Shown piece by piece: positions 1 to 11,285 of a DNA stretch of 64,000 nt. Made by a program: the position numbers and the translations under genes. The stretch comes from Girardinichthys multiradiatus. Taxonomy: Eukaryota > Chordata > Actinopteri > Cyprinodontiformes > Goodeidae. The notes beneath the pieces were generated by a model. That model was not told the DNA's origin. It worked only from the letters and a program-made list of their open reading frames with translations, and did not search any database. The stretch is taken from positions 7,695,814 through 7,759,813 of the forward strand of contig NC_061800.1 in assembly GCF_021462225.1 (NCBI RefSeq). Direction: 5' to 3'. Within the stretch, counting starts at the first letter, position 1. Each line of letters begins with the position of its first letter.

Positions 1-333
1 TTCATTAGACTTGTTTGGCCGCTCTAAGTAGCCATAGAAGGAACACACAATTAAAGACAGATCATGTTATTGGCCTTCAGCTCTGCCAAAGCACAGGAGA
101 CCATCTCAAGAATAGTTATCCCTTTGTTTCCTGAGAGCTTCTCTCTGTCTCCCACCTTCCGAGTCTGACCCCATTCTCACGCTCCAGTGGCCACTTGTAT
201 TGTGGGCAGCCTGGCTGACTGTCCAGTTGTGGAGCCTGGTAAGAGGTTGGTTTCACCTTAATCTCTGACTCACAGGTTGGGACTAAATACTGAGAGACAG
301 TGAACAAAAGCAGAGGTGAATGAAGAAATGTAA

Positions 334-1317
334 CTAAATGTTGCTATAAGCAGCAAATAATTGTTTTATTTTAAATTCTAAACCTAATGTGCAGTTTTTG
401 GGTTCTATAAATCCATAAGGTGTGTATGGTGTCTGTTCACATTCATTTAGGAAAGGTAGTCTGGTTTGGGGACCTGGAAATGGTCTCCCTGTCTGTAGTT
501 CGTGTGGAGTTAGACCATGCCTCTGATTTACAGAACTTCTTACTGACATTAAGGCTAATGGTAAGGCTGTGACCCAATTAATTTTGGTCTGTGCACAGAT
601 TTTAGCCAATTTGGTTTTGAGTGTTTGATTCATCCTCTCCACCTTACCCTGGGACTGTGGATGGTATACTGTCCCAAAAGAATGTTTGAGCCCCAAAAAC
701 CTTTCCACCTCTTTCAGCTCTTCATTTTTAAAGTGTGTGCCATTGTCTGATCTGATTTTGGCTGGGAAACCGTGTCTGGGGATGTAATGGTTGATCAGAC
801 ACTTTACCACTGCTTTGCTGTCCTCCTTTTTTGTAGGCCATGTTTCTGGCCATCCTGTGAATGCATCCACACATACCAACAGATATCTGAACCCATTCAC
901 TCTCTCAGTCATATCTGTATAGTCGATGATGATTTCTTTCCCTGCAATAGGATCCACTGGGAATTTCCCTGGCGCTGGCTTCAATGTAGTTTTGACATTG
1001 AACTGTCTGCAAATTTCACATGAGTTTATCCAATGCACTGCCATTGGTTTTAAATAATGATGCCACCAACGTTCAAGATTTTTCAGCATCTGTGTGGTTC
1101 CTACATGCCCCATGCCATGGGCTTCCTCCAGGGCTGCTGTAGTGAGTCCTGGTGGCAGGATTGGACATCCGTCTGGACTCCTCCAAAGTCCATTTTGGTC
1201 CTCACTGCCTCCTCTCGCCTTCCACATCGACTTTTCCTCTGGTGAGGCCCCCTTTTGTAGTTTCACTACTTCCTCCAGAGTGGGCTCTGGTGTCCACCCT
1301 ACCTCTGAACACAACAA
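334..1317 (-). pseudogene. pol (IN): ERV-A integrase
   Basis: Retroviral integrase inserts viral DNA into the host genome. The 327-residue open stretch has the N-terminal zinc site (H-x3-H, then C-x2-C in CEICRQ) and a complete catalytic triad: first D in IIIDYTDM, second D in [10 protein letters not shown] in [10 protein letters not shown]. Upstream it is in the same frame as the RNase H segment and is separated from it only by a TAA at 1357-1359. The C-terminal SH3-like region that ERV-B keeps is not visible here; the frame ends after an unrelated-looking tail. This is a genomic fossil with an intact catalytic core. Confidence 0.88.
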
Positions 1318-1356
1318 TATATTTTTTGGTTGATACCCAGCACACTGCTTCGCTGC

Positions 1357-1974
1357 TTAATCTGCCGCCTGATTCCCTAGTGCTACTCTGGTATCACTGC
1401 TGTCATGTCCTTTACACTTGATAACTGCCACCTCCTGTGGTAAGAGCAATGCTTCAGCCAACCTTCTCATTTCCTGTTCATGCTTGATGGGTTTCTGTCC
1501 TGCTGTCCTAAACCCTGTTCTCAACCATTGCTTCAGTTCAACATGCACTGTGCCTGTGGCATATTCTGAGTCTGTGTAAATGTTTATTTTTTGTCCTTCT
1601 CCTAATTCTAGGGCCGCGATCACTGCCAAAACTTCTGCTTTCTGTGCTGATTGTGTGTCTGTCAGCCTTTCCGCTTTCATTGTTACGAAGTCTGTGCCTG
1701 TGTCCTCCACAACTGCTTTCAGTCCTCCCGTGTCATGTCTGAAACAGCAACCATCTGTATACAGGTTTCTTGCCTCTGTTAAGGATGTGCTTTGTAAATC
1801 TGGTCTGATTTTTTCATTAACCTCCACTTTTTCTGCACAGACATGTGGTTCTCCTGATGTCATTCTGCCTGCCATGTTTATGCCTTCATGTGTGTATGTG
1901 ATGTTGGGAGCTTCCAGCACCTTGCTCAGTCTCTGTTGTCTCAGTGGTGATAGTGTGAATGTCTTTGAGTTCAC
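1357..1974 (-). pseudogene. pol (RH): ERV-A RNase H segment
   Basis: This is the RNase H domain that removes the RNA strand during reverse transcription. The acidic residues sit in order: YTDG, the E of QKAEVLA, the D of IYTDSEYA, and a late GHDSSDTRVALGNQAAD stretch ending exactly at an in-frame TAA. It follows the RT reading frame after a +/-1 shift near position 1975-1990. Downstream of the TAA the same frame continues into integrase, so the stop is the only interruption there. Confidence 0.85.
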
Positions 1975-3448
1975 AAAAGCCCATAACTACATGGGCTGTT
2001 TTCTGGATTATTTTAGCCATCCCTGCTGCATGTCTGGTGCATTCATGATGTCTTTGTTCCATGTTGTCCAACATGACACTTATGTACATAAGGACAGTTC
2101 TAGTACCCCCTTTTTTCTGAAACAGTACGCCACTGGCTGTGTGTGCTGTTACAGAAACATCTAAATAGAACGTCAATGTGTAGTCGGGGTGTGCCAAGTG
2201 TGCAGCTTGGGATAGGCTGGTTTTCAAAGCTATAAAAGCTTCCTCAGCTTCTCGAGTCCATTCCAGTGGGGCAGTGAGATTTCTCATGCCCTGTTCTTTG
2301 ACCAGGTCCCTAAGTGGAGCAGTGAGATCAGTGTATCCTGGAACAAAAGATCTACTGTATCCATTGAGACCCAAGAAGGAAAGCATGTCTTTCACAAAAA
2401 CGGGTTTGGGATGGGAAAGAACAGCTGACTGATGAGTAGGGGACATCCCAGTGCCCGGTTGGGAGATAACTCTACCTAAAAAGTCAACTTGTTTTCTGCA
2501 AGTTTGCAGTTTGACTTTGCTGACCTTGTACCCGGCTTTAGCAAGGTGTGAGAGGACCACAGCCGTGGCCTCCAAGCATTCTGAAACAGTTGGCATTGCC
2601 AAAAGGATGTCATCCACATATTGAATCAATATGGTGTGTGGTGGAAGGGGGCAGTCCTGTAGAGAGTCTTTAAGAACTTGGTTAAAGATTCCTGGAGACA
2701 GAGCAAAACCCTGTGGCAAACGAGTGTATCGATACCTATGTGATCTATAGGTAAAAGCAAAAACGTCCCTGCATTCCTCAGCTAAAGGCAGGCAAAAGAA
2801 AGCACTGGCCAGGTCAATGCATGTGAACCATGCATGTTCCGGATTAAGGTTAGTGAGAGCGACATAAGGATTTGGAACTGGGACAGTGGGAGTGGACAGC
2901 GCTGCATTAATAGCTCTCAAATTATGTGCCATCCTCCATTTTCCTGTCCCTTTTTTCTCTACTAGCAAGATAGGTGTATTCCACGAGGAGGAATCAGCCG
3001 ACTCCAACACACCTGCATTCCACAGCCCCTCTATTGTGCTCTCAATGCCCAGTTCAGCAGCGGGTTTATGAGGGTATTGAGATCTCCAGATTGGTTGATC
3101 AGAAGTAAGCTGAAAGGTAATAGGAGTACAGTGTATGAGACCTATGTCCGTAGGACCTTCAGCCCAAAGTGTGGAGGGCATGCTCTGTACAACTGCAGCT
3201 GCCAGTGGGTGATCTGATTTTTCTCTGCCATGATGTCTGTCTAACTGTACATGTTCCAGGGTACCTACATCTGTGGAATGATTAAGAATGCGATAAGTGT
3301 TCCCTGAAGGTGAATAGGAGAGGTTAGGAGTGGAAGAGAGATGCCAATCCTGTAGGGAGAGGGAGCGTTTTAACACACCCCCTAACTCACGTGCTTCATG
3401 TCCTGGATGTAGGGCTAAAGAAACGTGCGGAACACCATCAGACCACAT
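1886..3448 (-). pseudogene. pol (RT): ERV-A reverse transcriptase
   Basis: The 520-residue open stretch carries the RT finger and palm blocks: WNTPILLVEKK, WRMAHNLRAIN, FTCIDLASAFFCLPL (first catalytic Asp), RLPQGFALSPGIFNQ and IQYVDDILLA. The YVDD box is encoded at 2609-2620, giving the other two catalytic Asp. The thumb and connection follow (FLGLNGYSRSFVPGY). The last ~30 residues are out of frame, because the true frame moves to the RNase H stretch near 1975-1990. The catalytic core is uninterrupted. Family: class I-like retroviral RT. Confidence 0.9.
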
Positions 3449-3535
3449 TTTAAACCACTCTTCCTGTTCTTTTGATAACTGTACAGAGGTGACAACGCCC
3501 TCTGGAGCTACATAAATATCAGTGGTGACAATGTC

Positions 3536-3965
3536 TCATGTCGTACCCTCCAGCTCTTCAGCAAAGCTTTCCTGGTAGCATTCACAGTTATTTCTGTCAT
3601 AAAACAGTGTGACATGTGAGGGGCTCCCTATGGGAGGAACATAGGGTGCCAGAGTGGAGATCCAGGATTTCCACCGAAGGAAGGAAGAGAGAACACCTCT
3701 GCATGCCGTGGTTTCTGGGTGTAGCAAGACCCAGTAAATGTCAGCCATAGGATCGGGCAAGGACTGGATTAAATACTGTCCATGTGAAAAGTGCATGTTG
3801 CTGCCACATGAAAGTTGGGTGCCATTAGGAAGATGCACCTGTAGTCCGTCTGTTAGGAAGGGCTTGTTGGATGGTTGAGCATGTAGCCCCAGTGTCCACT
3901 AGAAAAGGAAGACTGTGTCCATACACCGTCAGTCTCTCTGTCCGGGGGTTCTGTGGGGATCCTCA
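3536..3965 (-). pseudogene. pro: ERV-A protease
   Basis: Aspartic protease remnant that would process Gag-Pol. The active-site D-T-G-A is encoded at 3885-3896 on the minus strand, preceded by the hydrophobic LPFLV that is usual for the family. A second open stretch (3536-3838) continues toward RT in another frame and contains an ADIYWVLLHPE block. The protease is therefore split by at least one frameshift, but its catalytic motif is preserved. Confidence 0.7.
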
Positions 3966-4358
3966 GTGGTGGTCTGGCCAGAGACTGGGCTCATCCCAGG
4001 CTGGCAATTGGAATGAAGGCTGCTGCTGTTGGCCTCCACGTGAAGCACCACCTCGTCCCCTTTGTGGGCGTCTCGCAGGCCCTCCCATAGGTCCATGCCA
4101 TCCATAACCCACATGTGGACTGCGTTTGTAGGGACAATTCCTGCTCCAATGACCAGGCTCTTCGCAGTATTCACACATCAGCATTCTCCCACCTCCGTGG
4201 CGGTCCTCGCTGGAATCCCCTTCCCCCAGGCCCACGCCGCCCTCTGAAACGACCAGCCTGCGCCTTATAATGACCAGGGGCCATGGGCTCCTGTGCAAAC
4301 GTGTCCTGGTGGCCAGGAAAGGGAGGAGCTTGTGGTGGGTGAGACACAGCACCTTCAT
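3963..4358 (-). pseudogene. gag (NC): ERV-A nucleocapsid with CCHC zinc knuckle
   Basis: This is the RNA-binding nucleocapsid part of Gag. One canonical zinc knuckle is visible, C-x2-C-x4-H-x4-C in CEYCEEPGHWSRNC, flanked by Arg/Gly-rich sequence. The following residues are Gly/Arg/Gln-rich (RGRGGASRGGQQQQ). It lies in a different frame from the capsid stretch upstream, so Gag is broken between them. Confidence 0.8.
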
Positions 4359-4395
4359 ACATTATTTTAGTGGTTTTTATTCTTTTTTTCTTCTC

Positions 4396-5986
4396 TCACA
4401 CTTTTTGTTTTGCTTCGGCTAACTGCAATTTTAGTAACTGAGTTTGCAAGGCTTTAAGTTCTTCCTCATCCTTCTTGTTTTCCTCTCTTATTTTAGATAA
4501 ATGGTGAATTAAATGGCAGCCCCATATTCCAGTATCAGCCCCTGCCAAATCAGGATTGTCCTCCATGTTGGTTTTAACCTGTGTGGGTAAACCTCTTAAC
4601 ACAGCATCTCTGAACCAATCCCTCTGTGGGCCCTCATTGGCTGGATTAGTACCAGTTTGTGTTTGCCACATGGATTTACACTGGTCCAAATATTCTCTTG
4701 GATTGGTATTTGGATTCCATTCAAATTTAGGGATAGTGCGCCCCCTGGTTACAGGGTATAACTCCCTCAACGTGTCCCCTATGTCTTGGGCATGGAAAGA
4801 GAAATGAGCTGTGTCTGGGAAGAGAAGGGAGCGAGCATTCGCTTCAACCTCTCTACAGCTATGTGGTTTCATGCAATGTGCTGCAATTGCACGGTAGTCA
4901 CCTAGAGCTAAAGTGGTGCCTGCGGTAAGAGAATCTAATGTTTGTTTGTAACCAAATAGAAGCACCCTCAGTTACGGGTGGGAGCTTGTCGCAGAGTGTG
5001 GTAAGATCCCCCAGGGAAAAAGGCTTATATTTGCGCTGACCCCCAGACCCAGGTTGATGAAGGAGGGGCAACTGTTTTCTATAGAACCCAGGCTCCCCTC
5101 TTGATGCCACCTGGCGGAGGACGCGTGGTTGCATGGTTTGAGTTTCTGGTTGGGGGGCACTGCGCTCAGGTGTGTCTTCTAGTGGTTCATGCAGAGTTGA
5201 GACGACTTCATCATTTTCCTGGGCCTCACCTTCCACACTAGGAGTGTGTGAAGCCCAAGGAGTAGATGTCCGTGGTGGAAATAATCTATGAGGAAGTGTG
5301 ACATCAGGCCGCCAGTCACCATACACAGCAACGGTCACTGAGCCTACTTGCTTAGATGAGGCAGGTGTTGCCATGGTCATGTTTTGGGGTGAATAATCTG
5401 TGCAGGGTGAACGGGGTGAGAGATGGTGCTGAGATGGAGTTAAAGTTGGGATGGGAATTGTTGCACCATCCAAGATTTCTCGCATTTTTCTTAGCTTAAA
5501 CCCATCTGGGCTTACTTGAGTATAAGAGCCAACAGAGAGTGCTTCAGAACAAGCTGGATCAGGTACCGACAGAGAGTCCTGTTGTTTGTCTTGTGGAGCT
5601 GTAGGGGCGGTACAGTAAGTGAGAGCAGTCTGTGGGCTGGGCAAGCCACGAACAGTTACATGCCCTTCTTTGACGTCAAGTACAGGGTACAGCCCTGTGG
5701 GAGGAGATGTAGGAGGGGAAGGAGACTGGGCAGAAGCAGCGGGAGGTGCATAGGGTGGTGGCTTGTCAGCTACTTCCTTATTCCTGTCAGTGTGTGGTTC
5801 TGAATGTGTGGTGTCAGGTTTATCAAACATTGCATATTTACCTCCCTGCCATATTAACACCATCTGAGACCAGAATGTCTCATCTTTTGCTGCCTTGTCC
5901 TTTGTCTCTTTAAACTTGCCTTTAAACCATCCACTGTCTTTGCATTTTTCCTCAGCCAACTCTCTTTCTTTCTTAGCCTTCTTCAT
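4396..5986 (-). pseudogene. gag: ERV-A gag matrix/capsid region
   Basis: Two overlapping open stretches (4898-5986 and 4396-4965) in different frames make up the body of Gag. The first is charged at its start (Lys/Glu-rich), then Pro-rich with a PPPYAP late-domain-like motif, then enters a capsid-like region (FSLGDLTTLCDKLPPV). The second continues the capsid through a segment with NPREYLDQ and RDAVLRGLP and ends in a Lys/Glu/Gln-rich coiled tail before the nucleocapsid. A single frameshift near 4900-4965 divides it. Confidence 0.75.
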
Positions 5987-6148
5987 ATTCAGCCAAAACC
6001 ATCTTCCAACACTTTTTCTGCTCTTTTCACCAGTTCCATCCTTTTCAACTTCATCCTGTATTTTCTGTATTTTTTTTTAATCAACTTTTCAGCCTGTTTT
6101 CCATCCTGAGTCTGCTGTACCAGTTGTCTCACAACATACACCTGTTCC

Positions 6149-6376
6149 TTAAATGTTCTTTAATTTCCACACCGGTGCCTCTGCACTTGACTCCGAGTCA
6201 TCCGTTTCCCTATCAAATTCTCCGTCCATGTTTAGAACAAAACTTTTCGCACCCTTCTGTAAAAACGTTTTGCACCCTAGAAAAGTATTAGCACCCTCAA
6301 AAGTATTCACCCCCTGAAAAGTATTCACACCCTGAAAAGTATTCCCACCTTTCTTCACTCCACTCTGTTCATTCAC
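6149..6376 (-). pseudogene. ERV-A N-terminal gag-side ORF with hexapeptide repeats
   Basis: This 75-residue open stretch lies just upstream of gag. It contains about five tandem 18-bp units (6284-6355), each coding for a hexapeptide of the form N-T-F-x-G-x, followed by an acidic segment. A stop separates it from the main gag frame. It may be the original N terminus of Gag or a leader ORF. I do not recognise the repeat; it is not a standard pentapeptide-repeat fold. Confidence 0.4.
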
Positions 6377-7021
6377 TGGTCAACTGAGGCCATCCAGAAA
6401 ATATGGCACGCTGTGTCCCTGGTATCTGGACTACTTTGAGAGTGACATACACACGTCTCAAGACACCTCAATTTTCCCCCAAACCAAGCAGCTTATCAGC
6501 ACCCTGTCATTGTTGACACCAGTTAGGTTTCCTTACAGGAATGCTGCAATCATTCACCTGCAATGAGAGTCTGGCGAACCGCTGCGCCTCTCTCCAGTCA
6601 CACCGTATTTTTCACACACTCCTCCTAACAAGTCTGTCTCACAGATTATCCCTTCTGTGAACAGCTCATCGATTTTATGTGTTTGTGTATTATGTACTTT
6701 TCTCTGGAGTCCACTAGATGTCCTCCAAGTCTAGCTATTCTTGCTGAATTATCCTATTCCAGCTCATAGTTTTCTCATGCTGGTCTTGTTACAAATGTCA
6801 TTTATAACTCACAGTCATGCACTCACTGTTACTGGTCTTACAGATTCATACAAACTGTTCACAGTAACTTATAGCTTCACGGGACTTCAGACTATGTGTT
6901 TTATGAATTACCACATCTGTAATCTGGTTTTATTGAGACAGAACTCGAATAAAACACAGCATTCAAACCTTTGTGTTTTTGCCCGGTCTTAGCTTTCTGA
7001 CTCCAGAATACAATGCACAAC

Positions 7022-7108
7022 CTAGGGACTTTAACCCTTATCCAGAGGGACTCTAACCCTTAATTCCAGGGGACTCGAACCCCGTTTTTGAAGGACTCAA
7101 ACCTTAAG
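7022..7108 (-). repeat. Degenerate ~24-bp tandem repeat in ERV-A leader
   Basis: About four diverged copies of a unit with core GGACT-x-xAACCC lie in the untranslated leader between the primer site and gag. The rest of 6380-7480 shows no other feature I can name. Confidence 0.5.
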
Positions 7109-7485
7109 AAAAATGTTTACACTTCGGAGGTTCCCACCCTCCTGGACTTCAACCCAGCAAAATCATGAATTCTCGTCAGAAACCATGTAGAGTTGCCAAC
7201 TAAGGAAACACACGGGCCTCAAACCCTATTTCTCACTTTACTTTACTTGACCTCTTTTATATTATATTATCTTAACACACTGGTCTACACATTTTAAATT
7301 TAGCAGAACATTTCACTTACTCAGACATCTGACACCAAGAATTTAGGCCTATCGACAATGCCAAAAGAGCAGAGTTTGTTTAAACAGGTTCTGCCTTACC
7401 TTTGTTAGAAGTGAGGAGGGTACCCTGGTGTCAAGACGTCTTTTGGTGAAGTTCTGATTTAGCCGAAAGTCCTCGCTTTTCCCAA

Positions 7486-7503
7486 ATCACGTCGGGGTCA
7501 CCA
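7486..7503 (-). promoter_or_regulatory. ERV-A primer binding site (tRNA-Trp type)
   Basis: The plus strand here reads the last bases of tRNA-Trp including CCA (ATCACGTCGGGGTCACCA), so the viral minus strand is complementary to the 3' end of that tRNA over 18 nt. It sits four bases from the LTR edge at 7508, as expected for a retroviral primer site. Confidence 0.8.
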
Positions 7504-7507
7504 AGTT

Positions 7508-8006
7508 GTCAGAGTTGTCCTTCTAAACTCCTGCATGTTCGTTTATTTGGTCAAAGCATCTTAATTCTGCCTGAGAAAAAACTAAACTTAAATGTCTAAG
7601 AAAGCAAAACACGGACTAGAGGTTGAAGCTGATTCACCCGGCCGGGGAAGAGAGGTGCTGTGTAATCAAGAACACTTCTGCTCTTCTCTCCCCTGCACCG
7701 TTCTTTTATTGAACACACACATACCAGGAAATATACATTTCACATTTGTTGTGCAGCGCCTTATCAGTTTCTCACACATTCTTTTGCTGCAGACAGTTTC
7801 TCATACATTCTTTTGCAGAAGGTCAGTTCTGAGGCATCTTCTATTGATGAAACTGACACATGCACTCACACCCTTTAGTGCCTGTTTTTTCAAGTTCACA
7901 AATAATACATATTGTTCTGCACAGTTAACTTTCTAAGCGCTACAGGTTCAGACTAATTCCACACTGTTATGAACATAAGAACACATTACACTTTGTTATA
8001 TATAAC
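7508..8006 (-). repeat. ERV-A 5' LTR
   Basis: On the viral strand the LTR ends ...CTCTGACA next to the primer site; in plus coordinates this is TGTCAGAG at 7508, the same edge sequence as the ERV-C LTR at 46,838. A minus-strand AATAAA lies near 7704-7709 (R region). The outer boundary near 8006 (TGTTATATATAAC on the viral strand) is a guess, because the partner LTR is outside the window. Confidence 0.6.
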
Positions 8007-8625
8007 ACTACCGATACATGCTATTCTTCAGAGGTATTTGGGTCTTTTACTGTGACTCAGTACGGATCTGAATACAAAAATTGTTCAGTCTTTCAGTACT
8101 TCTCTCAGTACTCTCTTACTTCAGTAAGAGAATATCGGTAGTATTGGTAGGAAATACCAAAAAAGTCAGTAGTTGATGTCTGAATGAGACCTTATCTAAT
8201 GAAGTAAGTGTAAAGCTGGAGTTTTACGAAGCCTGGTTATCTGTATCTATGTTTGAGACTTTTATTTTGAAGTCAGAAAAGAAGTAGTACTTGAGCTATT
8301 ATTTTATTGTGTTGACAGAATAGACTCAGTTAAAAGCGTAGAGGAAGTCTGCCACTTTAAATTTTGTGAGGCAGCATTTTGGATAGGAAAATTAAAGTAA
8401 AAGATAGGATGTGAATGATTTGTAAGTACTGTGAGAAGATTGCAACTGGCTAACCATTACCTGCTAATAATGCTAATAATAAGAAATAATAAGTTGGCAT
8501 TTGCTTCATAGCTTCCTATTAGAAGTAAAGCCTAATCTGTGATGACCTGGAGGAACTGCTTTCAGATATGGGAACTGGGAATTTCTGAGGAGGATTGTTG
8601 AGGATATAAAAACAACTTAAAGTCA
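8007..8625. other. Non-coding stretch
   Basis: A/T-rich DNA with imperfect short palindromes (for example around 8100-8150). I see no gene or known repeat. Confidence 0.5.
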
Positions 8626-8935
8626 AGATTAGAGACAGACAACTAGCAGCTGTACAGGAAGAATCTGAAAAGCAAGCTCCAGCCGAACAATATAAGAGAT
8701 GTGTGGTCAGGGATGAAGAATATCATAGGCTTCAAGCAGCAGAGGGATCAGATAGATGGACATCTGGACAAAGCCAATAAACTGAACACATTCTTTAATT
8801 AGTTTAGCTGAGGAACAATCTCAGCATTTTCCTCTCATGTCCTCATCTTCTTTCATCTCCCCCTTCTGTCAGTCTGTCTCAAAAAGTCAGGTGAAAAGGC
8901 AGCACGAGGCTGCAGGTCCAGATGGTGAAAATTGA
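8626..8935 (+). repeat. LINE (Rex1/CR1-like) RT upstream fragment
   Basis: The stretch decodes in pieces to the region ahead of RT in fish Rex1/CR1-like LINEs, ending in an AAGPDG block. It is followed after about 1.85 kb of inserted sequence by more of what seems to be the same element at 10,786. Confidence 0.5.
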
Positions 8936-9560
8936 TTAAATTTAATACTTACCTCTTTAGAAATAAAAATAGGCATTTATGCTCTTAGGAAAACAATTGT
9001 ATTAAATAATAATAATTAAATAATTACATCTGTTAACGTTGAATTAATGTTGTTGAATTTCTGAATGGATCAAACAAAGGGCTTTTTTTCCTTGTAATGA
9101 CTAAGCTGCCACCTGTTTGTCCCTGATTTCATGTTGACTTTCCTTCACTATATATTTATCTATTATATCATTCAATCGTTTTCAATAATACTGGCAAACC
9201 TTTTTCTATATCCACATTTAAAAGCTTTGTTCTGAATGCTAAATAGTTAAGATATTTAAATGTATGGTGTAAATTAAAACATAATGAATGAGACTAAGTG
9301 CAGTAATCAAATAAATGAGTGTTAAACTTCTGAATGGTGGAAACAGGAAGTAATTTGACTTTGATATTTTCAGCTGGTAGTGTCGTTTTAATATTGCAGC
9401 TACTTTAACAGTGAGAGGATGTGGGCAGTAAGTTAGTTTATACTGCTCTGAAATGATCTAAAGTCATTTAATACAGTGTTCAGTTGGAGAGATGATAATA
9501 ATGTAGACATTATTAGGAAGCTGACATTAACATACTGCTATGAGCCATTAACATCCCATA
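8936..9560. other. A/T-rich non-coding stretch
   Basis: No open frame, RNA gene or recognisable repeat; it separates two LINE fragments and so is probably inserted or expanded sequence. Confidence 0.5.
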
Positions 9561-9564
9561 ATAA

Positions 9565-9785
9565 TCCACCTATGTCACTGGCTACTTATCAAGCTTATCC
9601 TTTCAAAGTAAAAATGGGGCTGCCATATCAGCCACACCCATCCCTTTGACCACCATCAGCAGGCAAGGCGGGTGAAGTTTCCTGCACAAGGACATAACGA
9701 CTAAGACAGAAGGAGCAGAGGTTTTAACCAGCAACTCTCCAGTTACAGGATGAACCTGTACCTTTTGCCATAACGTCCCACATCA
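9565..9785 (-). repeat. Dispersed fish SINE/LINE-tail-like repeat
   Basis: The region with GGTGAAGTTTCCTGCACAAG followed by GTTTTAACCAGCAACTCTCC resembles a very common teleost repeat in which a 'caaggacac...gaaccagcaa' block is conserved. Orientation and family are inferred. Confidence 0.4.
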
Positions 9786-9814
9786 TTTAATATCTGGAAA
9801 GCCTTTTTTTTTTT

Positions 9815-10783
9815 GCAAACAAGTAATGATGGAACTTATGGCTCTTTGACGGGAACCGAATCTTCAGGATCCGTTCATATCAAAGAGCCGTTGAAACAAT
9901 CCAATTTTGAAAATGCATGTATTTCAAAACACAAGCCATTATATACCTAATATATATTATAAGACATAATATAAAATGTCTCATAATATTAATTTTGGGA
10001 AACTTGGTATTTGTGGGTAAAATTCACAAAAAAGTTGAATCATGTGTATTAAGATTAATGTTTTTATTCAAATGGTTAAAAAAATACCCAAGGTATGTTT
10101 ATGCAAACTAAAAATCTTTCTTAATTTTACATAAAAAATATACATAAATTATAAATATCAAAATATTAATATCATATACCAATGCAGTTCATTATTACAA
10201 TTGTTGTGTGCATTAATAGCATTTTAGTGCTATTTATACTAAAGAATGAAGAGCAAAAAGTAATAAAATAGTAAAGCAATAAAAATCACCTTCTGCACCA
10301 TTAAATATAACAGTTAAGGCAACACACTAATGGTGAACAGCATCTAACTGTAAGCATTAACTATATAAAATGTGCAAACATCCCAAACACAACCCTGAGA
10401 AAAGGCAGTATCTTGCTTTAAGGTTTCTTCTGTTTCACCTTGTTATTTTCTGGCAAATTGGAGAAAGATGAGTTTAGTCATCCTTCTCTCTCCCACTGCA
10501 TGCAGCTCACGCCAGCAATGCAGCCAGGTCACACACAAGGCCACACATATGTCTGTCGCCATGACATGACAAAAACAATCAGCATGCACTCTGTTTGCTC
10601 ATACCACCCCCCTTTCTATTTCCGTATTTAGTCGCAAACATAATAAATATATAATTTAAATTTAAAGTAGTGAGTGCAGTGTATGCAGAGCATTTTAAGC
10701 ATGCGAAGTAGTAAAAAACACTGACTGAGATTCAAGGTCAAGAGAATCGGAACGTTCGTGAACGTCACATCACTACAAATAAG
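9815..10783. mobile_element. Probable non-autonomous hAT-like element
   Basis: The right end (AACGTTCGTGAACGTCACATCACTAC) and the left end (AGTAATGATGGAAC... GGCTCTTTGA) are partly inverted copies and resemble hAT-type ends. It lies exactly between two parts of one LINE, which supports insertion. The interior is A/T-rich and has no transposase. Confidence 0.4.
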
Positions 10784-10785
10784 CA

Positions 10786-11285
10786 CCTTTTAGGATTGCG
10801 GTTGCAGTTGAAGATGCCATAATTCACAAATCAAACTTCAACGAACCCACTGTCATCTAGACAAAGCAGGCAAATCTGTGAGAATCAAGTTATTTGATTT
10901 CCGCACTGCATTTAACACAATTTGAACTGTTTTACTTAGTCATAAACTACAAAAGACACATGTGGAAGCCTCAACAATCACCTCAATCAATGATTACTTG
11001 ACAAGCAGACCACAGTTTGTGAGACTGAAAGGTTATGTGTCTGAACAGGTGGTCCACAGTACAGGACCACCACAGGGGACTGTACACTCATCTTTCCTTA
11101 TCACTCTGGAAACATCCCAGACCTCACGTCAGAGTCCTATCATCTGTTGAAAGACACAGATCTCTGCAGCCATGGGGTGTGTTCGAGCATGGTGTGTAAT
11201 CAGTCATCTCATCTTAAATGTGAGCAAAACAATGGAAAGGATTGTAGATTTCAGAGAAAACAGGAATATTTCAAACACTATTTCC
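10786..11285 (+). pseudogene. LINE (Rex1/CR1-like) reverse transcriptase fragment
   Basis: Decayed RT of a non-LTR retrotransposon. It matches, block for block, the fragment at 62,849: both have the stretch 'LDKA...VRI..FDF..AFNTI' containing RT motif A, and this one continues through a YLTSRPQFVRL block and a GPPQGTV block (motif B region). Several stops and shifts interrupt it. An antisense L2-like fragment cuts it at 11,286. Confidence 0.7.

Larger units (their letters stand above)
1..8006 (-). mobile_element. Endogenous retrovirus ERV-A, truncated by the window edge
   Basis: A degenerate retrovirus lies on the minus strand. From right to left it has a 5' LTR, a primer binding site, a leader, gag, protease, RT, RNase H and integrase. 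Anything beyond the integrase (env, 3' LTR) would lie at or beyond the left edge; a short open stretch at 116-307 resembles nothing I recognise. The LTR start sequence, the tRNA-Trp-type primer site and the gag-pro-pol order fit a gamma/epsilon-like (class I) fish ERV. Gag is split over several frames, one frameshift separates RT from RNase H, and one in-frame stop separates RNase H from integrase. It is closely related in layout to ERV-B at 55-62 kb. Confidence 0.85.

Noticed and set aside
9917..10111. 64-codon open frame in A/T-rich DNA
   Set aside because: Ile/Lys/Tyr-rich composition fits random A/T-rich sequence within a non-autonomous element.
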